DNA of 64,000 nt, from assembly GCF_000264905.1 (NCBI RefSeq), contig NW_006763133.1, positions 98,018-162,017 on the forward strand. Direction: 5' to 3'. Under the pieces are notes generated by a model. The model had not been told where the DNA came from, did not search any database, and saw only the letters and a list, made by a program, of their open reading frames with translations. Position numbers and translations under genes: made by a program. Below, one piece after another: positions 55,320 to 64,000 of this stretch. This DNA is from Stereum hirsutum FP-91666 SS1. Taxonomy: Eukaryota > Basidiomycota > Agaricomycetes > Russulales > Stereaceae. Every line of letters starts with the position of its first letter. Within the stretch, counting starts at the first letter, position 1.

Positions 55320-58300
55320 TTATCCAAGTCCCCATGCTAGCGCCAATACCTGACCCCTCTCACAAAGAGCGTACGGGTCTCCAAAAGGAATATTATTTTT
55401 CGACGTGCCGAGTACGCGGATGATCGTTCCGAGGTTTGTGGACTGCTCCGACACGGTCAGTCGAACGTTGAAGTGTAAGAGTGCGTTTGAGAAAGAGGAC
55501 GTACCTGCAAAACATCGACCCCAAGCCCATTCTTTAAGCTCTCTATCTGTGTCAGCACGATGCTCGCGTTCAACATGCCCTAACCACACATGGAATCAAG
55601 CAAAACCCAGTCAATTAGTCTCATGCCGAGGCATTGTTTGAACTTCGGCAAGAAGGGAAACTGAACGTACCTCTTGGCTGATGGTGACCTTCCCCTTCAC
55701 CAGCCTCTGCAAGACACTCACCCACTCCTCGACCTCTTCTTGCTCTACCGGTAACGGAATTGTCGATGGTGCTGGTATGAATCCGGGCCCGATGACCGAG
55801 GTTGATGTTGAGCCAGAAGGCGCACCGACATCAGACGGTGGCCTCGTGGCAGCGTCCTTACTCGTCGTCGAAGAACGTACGGCCTGGGCAACAGTATTCC
55901 TTCCCTTTGATGTCGCTTGCGTCGTCTCCAGTGCAGGTACTGTCCTCGGCCTCCCTCCCTTTCCCCTCCGGAGTTCCACACCAGAGCCGAACGCAGAATT
56001 ATCGCCTTCTAAGCTCTTGAGGCTGAACGGTTTCGGCTTAGGTTCTTTCTTCCGCCTCGAGATGGACGGGGTGACGGACGAAATTGCCGCAGTGGACTGA
56101 GGAGATGTACGAGATGCAATGCTTGGGACTCGATCCTTCGAATGGGTCGGAACAGTTGTAGTCGTCGGAACTTGTGGCGGTAGAGGAGCCTTGGGAAGCA
56201 TTGGGCCGTGAATCGCAGCTCTGTCCGGAATCGGGGCTGGCGGCGGTATCGTGCTCGTGGCCGACGTCGAGAAGGTGAGAAAGCCCAGCTTCAGAGGAAG
56301 AGGCATGAGCTCTGTTCTCTCCTGCTCTAGCTCCTCCCCCAACCTATTGACATCAACATCGACATCGAGTCTTCCCGACTCGCTCACAACGTCCAACACC
56401 TCGGACCCCGTGCCAAACGAACCTTCCACGCCCGATCTCAACCCCACCCCACCCTTCATTCCCTCCTCTTCCACCATCGTCTCACCCCCGACCCGTCTCC
56501 TCTTCGCCGCCCGCTCCTCTTTATCTTCCGCCTCGGCCTCTCGTACGCGAACCCGCTCATTATGCACCTTGATCTTCGAATCGAGCGAAGCAGGGACCTG
56601 TAATAAACGTTTCACAGCGAAATCGGTGGGATTCGTCGTGGTTGCGGGTACTGCACGGTCGACGGCCTGGCCAGAAATATCGCCAAACTTGCGTTTCCTG
56701 GACGTCGGTACTTGAACCTGAACTATCGAAGGTTCATACCAAGATATCGAAGCCTCGAACTCGCGCGTCCCAGTGTTCTCCGAATCCGCGTCCGTCTGAG
56801 GTATTGATGACAGTTCTACCACTGAGTCAAGTTGTACTACGCTAGCAGGACTTGCCATGACGCCGACGCTAGCACCGGGATCGAAGTCGTCTGGCAAAAA
56901 GGGCGTGGGAGTGCGAGGACGTGGAGGGACATTGCATGGACGACGAAGTGCACGTTTCCGCAGACGCTCCTCCTTGGCATGAAGGGTCGAAGTCGAAGAG
57001 GAAGCGTGGCGTTGAGTGGCGAGAGCGGCGTTGACGACGGCGGAGATTGTGCTGGGCTTCCTGTTGATTTTAGGTTCGAAGGGAGGGATAGGCGTCGTGG
57101 CGTATGGCGTGGAAGTGGAAGTAGGGGGAGCGGGGAGGAAAGGGTTGAGGTGGTCGCCGTGGAGTTCGTTTTCGTCGCCGTCGCCGTCGCCGTCGTCGTC
57201 GTCGTCGTGGGAGTAATATTCGTTGTCCGAAGAGGGAGATATAGAACGAGAGACCAAAACCGTCGGAATTGAGGATTCGTCCTCCTCCACCTATACAAAA
57301 AAACAATCATGCACGAACCAATCCAGTCAGCATGGCCACCCTCCATCAGACCCAAGTGCCACTTCAACATACCTTCACCGCCACATCCCTCTGAGCCGGC
57401 TTCCTCCCCATCGCCCTCTCGAACCCCACGTCCCCAAACAATCCCCTCATCATATCCACATACGCCCCCGTCACCGTCTTCTTCTGCTCCACTCGTACCG
57501 ATCCTTTCCTCCTAACCTCCTCCTCCTCCTCCTCGGGGAAGAACAAAGGCAAAGAAGACCGCTCAAGATACCTCCCCAAGAACCTCATATCATGCCTCAA
57601 CCTAAACACCTCCGTCTCGTTCGTTCTCTCCTCACGTCTCAGCGGAACCTCAACCCTCCCACATAACCCATCGAATACTTCATCCCGCACTTCCAACTGC
57701 CTCTGCCTCTGCCTCTGCCGTTGATTGTGGTTGTCGGTAGGACCAGGATCGGGACGAACGCACGCCGGTCGAACGGGTCGTCCTGCTTTTTGTGGGACGA
57801 GGTCGTAAGGAAACACCGGAGATGGGACTGGGGGAAGGGATGGGAAAGGCGAGTGAACTAATCGTTTTTCATCTCGTCGCTGCGGCAGGTGTTGAGTAGG
57901 TGTGGGCGTAGGCGGTGGCGGTGGTGTGGACTTTACGGCAGAAAGCAGGGGAACAGACTGCCCCCTCACTCTCGGGAAGCGCGAACCAGGGAACGAATCT
58001 CGCGACGGAGCTTCTACATCTTGTTCCGCTTCTGAAGGTGAGTCAACGGCGACAGCTAGCGAAGGGCGCGGTTGTTGAGACGGGCCTGAGGTTGGAAGCT
58101 GAGGATTGGTGGGCAGTGGGTCTGGTCTCTGTATGGGCGTCGACGAGAATGGAGGTGATGTTATCCCAGCCTGAGCCTGAATTCGAGCCGCAGAGGAAGT
58201 CGTGGCGTTAGCATCCGACCTAACGAAAGGCTCGCTCGTCGATGAATGTGCATGGAGTGCGTCGGTCCTGGTGGTAGTCGTAGTAGTCGTAGCCGTACCT

Positions 58301-61300
58301 CCCTTCACCTCCGAAACACCTCCAACCGGCACCTCATCCGACAACTCATAAGGTATCGGACGTGGCCTCGGAGGGATGACGCGAGAACGAGGGTCGTAGA
58401 ATGTCGTCGGTTCAAAGGTGGGTTTACTGGGCAGTGAGGGATGGAGGAGATTTGGTTTGTTGGTGGGTGGCGTAATCGGCTGGGCCACACGGTCCGGATT
58501 CGGGTGTATGGGATGCGCGAGGGACGTAGAAGTGGGAGAGGAGGTGGACGTCGTGGGGGGACGCTGGGGAGAGGATATGCTTGTGGGTGTGGCAGGGGAA
58601 ATGGCGGGGCCGTGATTATGTCTTCGTTTATGCTTGCCGCGCTTCCGCTTCCGTTTGGACTTCGAGAGTTCTCCGGTAGATACAGTCGAAGCTGGTGGCA
58701 CTGTGGCCGTCGAGGTTGAAGTTGGCATTGGGGGTAATATGGCTATGGCGGTAGAGGCCGATGCATGCGCGACAGGCATATATATACCTACACGACAAAG
58801 GCCGAAACGAGAACAATAAGCCTTGTGAGAAGAACAAAGCTATGACCAGATGCAGAAACCCACCTCCTGCTTCATGCGGCAAAGCATGAATCGTCCCTAT
58901 CCGTCCATATACATATCCCTCTCCGTCTGAATCCAACTCCATGTCCACTTCCTCGTCCGCCACTTGTACTTGCTCCTCATCCTGACGTAAATCAACAACT
59001 TCGCCTTCTTCCAACCCGGATGCTGATGCATTGTCTGGGTTCGGTCGCACGACACCACTGGCCTTCGTACCCACACCCAGTGCAGGACCCACTATAGCCT
59101 CCTCGTCGTCATCGACCAGCTCCCCGTCCTCCACCTCCCTCGGCACGCCACTCACATCCACGATCCCACTTCCATCTTCACCCGGATTCGGACCCTGCCC
59201 GGCGTTCAGCATCTCCCCATCATGATATTTATACCCGCGCCCGTCCCATTCGGTGACCTCGCCATCTTCCGCCATTCCAGCACCGGCATGCTCGTTCGTT
59301 CCATAATCTTCGATCTCGCCTCCTTCGACGATGATTTCGCCCTCCTCGCCCTTTTCCTCTTCCTGGATCATGTCTTCTTTGAGCTCGTCTCTGTCGTTTT
59401 CGGTGACTTCGCCCTCCTCCACGGCTTCGACTTCGGCTTCGGCTTCTACTCCCGCTCCGACCTGTCCCTGCATTTCGATTCGTCCATCCTGCTCTGTTAC
59501 GATCGCCGCTTCCCCTTCCTCTGCTTCTACCTCTGCCTCTACCTCCTCATCCGCGGCCCCACCGCCAGCCATATCCCCATCTCGCTCCACGACGTTACCC
59601 TCATCAAGCTCCGCGCCCTCATCTTCATTCACATTCCCACCCCCCTCCGCGACATCATCCCTATCCCCATTCCCCCTTCCATCGACACCCCAAATATCGC
59701 ACTCGTCGCTATCAAAACTCACCCAATCCCCATCATCGCTTTCTCCTTCTCTTTCTCCTTCTCTCGCTCCCGCTCCACGAGTGACCCTTCCTGCGTTCGC
59801 GTTCGCTTTATGGTGCTCATCACGGAGATACGCGGTTAGACGGGAAGTTGAAAATCGACGGAGACGAGGAGGCTGAGATGGAGAAGGTGCGGGGTTGTGG
59901 TTGGGGTTGGGGTTGGGGTTGGGGTCGGGGCTGGCGCTGGGACTTGGACTGTTTCGTGTCGGAGGTGTGGGTGTGGTAGAAGTAGAAGCTACGACGAGAC
60001 GGAATAGCGTTAGTTAGGCAATTAACGTGAAATAGCGAAGCTCAACGAAGAGCTGAACGCACGAGTCATTTCAACTTCTTCTTCGTCTTGAGCGTCTTCG
60101 TCATCTCCATCATCCGACGAGCTCTCCGGACACGTTAACTTTTCCGAACGCCTCCGTCCTGAGCGCAGGTATGAACGAGGTTGTTCGTCTTCCGGAGGAG
60201 CTGAGATACGAGCGGTCAACGGTGGGGTATTAAAAATGGATAACAAGAGCATGAGCATACGAGTTATGTTGTCGTCGTCTTCGCCCGACGAGCTCTCCAC
60301 TCGTATTTGTCGGATAGTACGCCTTCGTCCCGATCGCAGGAAAGAAAAAGGTGTCGAGGCCATGAAAGTCAATGTATCTGAGATATGCGCCCCCAAACTC
60401 GTCTCGTCGACAAGATCATGATCATGGTCTATACACCCATACCGTTAGACGAAGCAAAGAACAAGGGGAAGAAGAATGAAAGAGAAGCATACCAGTTGTG
60501 CCATGTTCATCTTCAATATCCTCGTCCGGCGAGCTCTCCGGGTACGTTTGTCGGATAGTACGCGTCCGAGTCCGAGTCCGGCCTGAACGTAGGCAAGAAA
60601 GTGGAGGTTCCGTTTCTGGAGATGAGATTTGCGCTTCTGGAGTCGTGCCGTTGACGGTGTCGTGTTCTACATGCGCGGATCGTTAGACGCAGTGACTGGC
60701 ACGGTACAAAATGATGAATAAAAAAACATACGGGTTGATCCATCTTCATCTTGCACGTCCTGGTCATGCTCGTCATCCATCGAGTTCGGCGCATGCGCTT
60801 GAGGTACCAGACGCTTCCGTCCTGAACGGAGAAAAGAATGAGGCGGTGGTGAAGCTTCCGAAGGAGTTGAGATACGCGCTAGTAAGTTCCAGCCGTCAGT
60901 GGTAGAGATGAGTGTCAAGAATATGAACATACCGCTTGTTCCAGCTTCATCTTCAGCATTCTGGTCATGCTCTTCATCCGATGAACTCTCCGCATGCAAT
61001 TGTTGAACACGACGCGTCCGTCCTGAGCGGAGAAAGGAAAGAGACGGTGGAGAAGCTTCCGAAAGAGTGAAGATACGCGCTGCAAGATCAAGCCGTCAAC
61101 GGTTGGGTATAAGAGAAGGAATAACGGAAAAAACGTACGAGTTATTTCATCTCCGTCTTCACCATCCACATCCTCGTCATGAATGTCATCCGACAAACAG
61201 TCTGGATAAGTTTGCTGGGCAAGACGCGGACGTCCTGACCGCAGGACAGAAAGAGGTGCGTCGCCTTCCGGAACAGGTGTAGATAGATGCGAGATACGAG

Positions 61301-62329
61301 CAGCCGGGGTCAAGGTGTCGGCGCGGTCATTGTCTACATGCCCATACCATCGCACCGCAGAATTGTTAGCATGAGACCGATGCGCACATACTGTGTACCG
61401 CATAGAGGAAAACGCACCAAGATCGGGATGCTCAGCGCCGTGCCTTTGTTCCTTCCTCCCTGGTTCCGAGTCCGGGTCGAATTGTTGTGCATGCTCTTCT
61501 GCGTGTTCACCATCAGGCACGATTGGTTCCGTAGGTACATCTTGAGGATTAGCGGGGGCTGGAGGAGCGGACTCCCTCCCACTAAAGCCCCTGTCGACGG
61601 AAGCAGAAACAGACCGAGTGGAGCGTATCGCCTGTAGGGCAGCAGCCTGCCGTCGTAGTCGAGCCTCGCGCACTCGCTCTTGCTGGATCGCCTTCCACGT
61701 CGAGACCTCTACGTATGGGCGACGGCGGTATTTCGAGGGACGTGAATTGAGGCGGGTGCGGGATCGTGTGGCGCGTGAGTGTGCGTGGGAGCTGGACGCT
61801 GGACGAGAGGCTGATACAGATGAGATCGATGAAGATGCATGATTGTTTGCGGGAGTTGGAGAACGCGAAGATGAAGATGAAGGGGCGGTGTGGGTGTGCT
61901 CGACGTCGGTGTGTTGGCGGAAAGGTCGTTTGTGGACGATGATCGCGTCCTCTGGCGCTGGGGAATTCCGGGCCGACGGGGAGCGCTCCTCGTCTTCATC
62001 CTCTTTCGCGTCGTCTCCCTCTTCGAGTTCCTCCTCTGTCTCGTCCTCCTCGTTCCCGCTGGTCTTGAGCGTCTCGTCCTGTGCTCGCTCCGGTGGCTCT
62101 ACAGAATCGGGACCCGAAAGCGGGGGTGTAGGAAGCGCCGTGGATGGATTGGCCGGGATCTTGAAGTTGGCTGCCACTGATGGTTGATTGAGAGCTTGAT
62201 TGACTGCTGACCGGTGTTCATCAGCTTGTTTGAACGGGTGTTAACAAGGTGGGATGGTGAATTACTTGGCTGGTTGTATCTCTCTGATTTCCTGGTTGCT
62301 GATCTGGTTTTCCTTTGGTTTAGGCTCAT
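55320..62329 (-). CDS. Very large low-complexity, probably nuclear protein with repeated exons
   Basis: One gene of about 14 exons and roughly 1,950 residues, joined in frame throughout. Proposed exons: 62266-62329 (MSLNQRKTRSATRKSERYN), 61418-62176 (acidic and Ser-rich, starting MAANFKIPANPS across the splice), six related exons (61139-61333, 60933-61079, 60732-60878, 60493-60666, 60261-60428, 60063-60200), 58864-59988 (very acidic; contains SFDSDECDIWGVDGRGNG), 57373-58787 (KSKRKRKRGKHKRRHNHGP), 55671-57290 (Ser/Pro-rich, SRKRKFGDISGQ), 55505-55580 and 55320-55442. The C-terminus VTISQEGMLNASIVLTQIES and NLGTIIRVLGTS looks like a small helical domain, vaguely TFIIS-N-like. Basic clusters and acid/CK2-like tracts suggest a chromatin or transcription role (inference). 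The first exon and its start are the least certain part. Confidence 0.72.
60063..61333 (-). repeat. Six tandem exon-intron repeat units
   Basis: Each unit (about 200-255 bp spacing) has one exon ending in the first base of a codon and starting at the second, so all are phase 1-1. Each encodes a variant of (S)xLRSGRxR followed by about ten residues and then an acidic ESSSD-type block. Core words are SVLRSGRPR, SFLRSGRTRR, SFLRSGRKR, SCLRSGRTR, SFLRSGRRR and SYLRSGRRR. The 3' splice site has moved inward in units 2, 3 and 6, so former coding sequence is now intron there. Confidence 0.85.
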
Positions 62330-63074
62330 GGCTTGCTTGTTTATCTTTCCTGTTTGTGCTTGTCCTTGGGTGCTGTTTCTGCTTCTTCTTGTGGATTTCT
62401 GGAGCAAAAACTGGAATAAGCTTGGGTTTGCATGTGGATACTGTAAACTGGCTGAAAAACTAGCATCGCTTCCTGCAAAAATGCAAGCTACGGACCTTTG
62501 TCCAAAAAAAAAAGTAACTCTTCTTCTTCCCTTTGCTTGATTTCCTCTTCACCTGGTGGTTTTGGGTATCTCTTTTGTGGGCTTGAACTTGAGATCTTGG
62601 AATCAAGTTCCTAGAATGCTGGTATGCTGGTATGCTGCTGTCCTTGTCTTGATGTTCCAGAAATCCAAGAAAAGAGAAAAAAAATCCCAGAAAGTTGCTG
62701 ATATCTCCAAGGGGGAAAAAGGCCTCGCAAGAGAAAAAAATCCCCACATCCTTATATATTCCATCCTTGCTTGTCCTTATTTGCTCGTAATCAGATCATC
62801 ACTGATAGCATGAGAACCTCATGGAGGCCACATGGTGAGTGTGAGAAAGGGCTGCGTAAGCTGAAGTTGCCTCATGTTTTTGTGCGAAAATGTGGTGAGG
62901 CTGGGCTTGTCTGGGCTTGGTCTAGGCTTAAGGACAAAGTTGTACTCGTGGCTGATGAGGATATTGGTGATGGCGGGCATCCAGTTGTCTTTGTCTCTAT
63001 TGAGCTTCTCGTTAACACACATGAAGCGGCCTTTCTGGAAGATGTAGTGGTAAAGGTAGGGTAAAGTTGATTAG
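62330..63074. other. AT-rich region, no gene assigned
   Basis: Lower GC with poly-A runs. A plus-strand frame at 62771-63064 is not recognised. Confidence 0.4.
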
Positions 63075-63404
63075 ATATTAGGAACAGCCATTTATGGAAA
63101 ATTCATTTTCTTTTCTTTTGCATGTCTTGCCACACTCGCCACACTCATTTTCTTTTCCTTTCCCTTTTCCTGACTCATTCACTTTCCCATCACAAACCCT
63201 CATGACATCACAATGTGCTTACGATACCATGATAACCTCTATATTAGGAACAATCATTTATGGACAATTTCTTTTCTTTTCTTTCGCATGTCTCGCCACA
63301 CTCGCGACACTCATTTCTTTTTCTTTTTTTCTTTTCCCTTTCCTGGCTCATTCATGAACTCTCATGATGTCATGACGTGTTGACAATACCATGATGACCT
63401 TTAC
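63075..63404. repeat. 166-bp tandem duplication
   Basis: Units begin at about 63075 and 63241, both with ATATTAGGAACA, then CATTTATGGA, TTTCTTTTCTTT, CGCCACACTCG and ending near ATACCATGATRACCT. They differ by scattered substitutions and small indels. Confidence 0.8.
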
Positions 63405-63524
63405 AATTACGCGTCTATCACGGACTCCCGGACTCCCGGACTCCTTGTGCTAAGGTAGCCTGGTCCTAAACCTAAGGCGTCACCTATAGCCAAACCCTAA
63501 CCAAACCCAAACCAAGCCTAACCC

Positions 63525-64000
63525 TGTAGCTGAGGGTGTCGGCGTACGAATGTGAGTACTAGGAGCGCTTGTCCTAGGGGCACTAGCCCAGAGAGAATGT
63601 GGGTGAACTGAGACCGTGGGCTTGGGGCTGGATACACCAGGACACAAGGTCACACTGAGTATGACGAGAAGCAAAGGAGATCGAGTTAGGGAACTATTCT
63701 ACGATACAGGTGGTTCTTATATACATCCTGAGCTGACCCTTTAGGGCACACCCTCACTGTACACTACGAGTGAACACTACAGGAATCCTTCATGGATATC
63801 CAGTGGGTCCAGCAATGGGCACAATGGGTACAAACCGCTGAGTCAACATGCACAAGACTATTCTAGAACATTCCAGACCTGATCACATGTCCCTACATCA
63901 CGACCACAAGGTCACATGCCATCACGTGCCTACCACATGACTGGTCACGTGTCTATCCCTCTATCCATCCCACATCTCCATCGTCGAAGTGGCACCTGGG
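63525..64000 (+). mobile_element. Possible LTR of a retroelement, cut by the window edge
   Basis: Starts TGTAGCTGAGGGTGTCGG after an AACCCTAACC-like flank. A TATA-like CTTATATACATCC lies about 190 bp in (63715-63727), and there are repeated CACATG/CACGTG words near 63900-63950. The overall layout resembles a U3-R LTR, with any element body lying beyond 64000. No second LTR, primer site or coding sequence can be seen, so this is tentative. Confidence 0.3.

Noticed and set aside
56251..56715. Long plus-strand frames over 55.6-59.9 kb (for example 154-205 codons)
   Set aside because: Antisense shadows of the large minus-strand gene, whose frames join through good splice sites; the biased composition keeps the opposite strand open.
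63480..63520. CCCTAACC-like words suggesting a telomere or internal telomeric repeat
   Set aside because: The units are irregular (AACCCTAACC, AAACCC, AAGCC) with no run of a perfect hexamer; better seen as chance or repeat-edge sequence.

Overview
The window is nuclear DNA of a filamentous basidiomycete, most likely a mushroom-forming Agaricomycete. Coding sequences are broken by many short (about 50-65 nt) GT-AG introns. The recognisable families are typical of such fungi: AA9 lytic polysaccharide monooxygenase, sedolisin (S53) peptidase, DUF6533-type membrane protein, fungal fruit-body lectin and small secreted cysteine-rich proteins. No tRNA, rRNA or CRISPR array was found. All exon models were joined by eye from splice signals, reading frame and family knowledge; nothing was searched or computed.

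Left part (1-24.4 kb): a multi-pass membrane protein (895-2407), a 987-bp inverted-repeat transposon with a TTA target duplication (3303-4289), an AA9 LPMO (4505-6099), a secreted carboxylesterase (6962-9136), a DUF6533 membrane protein (minus, 9306-10956), two six-cysteine secreted paralogues (12475-13118, 14706-15318), an S53 peptidase (minus, 15989-18646), a G-patch/Spp2-like splicing protein with a frame-shifting 23-bp duplication (minus, 20302-21893), a UPF0303/DUF336-like protein (minus, 22398-23026), and a broken lectin copy fused to a cytochrome-P450-like relic (23.8-24.4 kb).

Middle (24.4-43.3 kb): a gene-poor stretch with a permease relic and dispersed repeats. It is followed by an SDR gene with a MITE next to a splice acceptor (29507-30916), two four-cysteine secreted paralogues (31339-31915 minus, 39545-40047 plus), a YCII-like protein (35860-36341), a 0.4-kb MITE (36456-36837), GAR transformylase of purine synthesis (37024-37764), and three RRM RNA-binding genes on the minus strand. 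A fourth RRM gene follows at 45067-46350.

Right part (43.3-64 kb): two DUF6924-like paralogues (44275-44865, 47517-48182), a second UPF0303 copy (48574-49188), an unknown basic protein (about 49.8-51.0 kb), an intact fruit-body lectin (53225-53653) and a second YCII gene (54292-54877). Then comes one very large low-complexity gene (minus, 55320-62329) holding six tandemly repeated, phase-1-flanked exons. The end is AT-rich, with a 166-bp tandem duplication and a possible LTR running off the edge.

Themes: extracellular digestion and secretion (AA9, esterase, S53, small secreted proteins), RNA biology (four RRM genes, Spp2-like) and repeated local duplication. Six gene families are present twice, often with one copy altered or broken.
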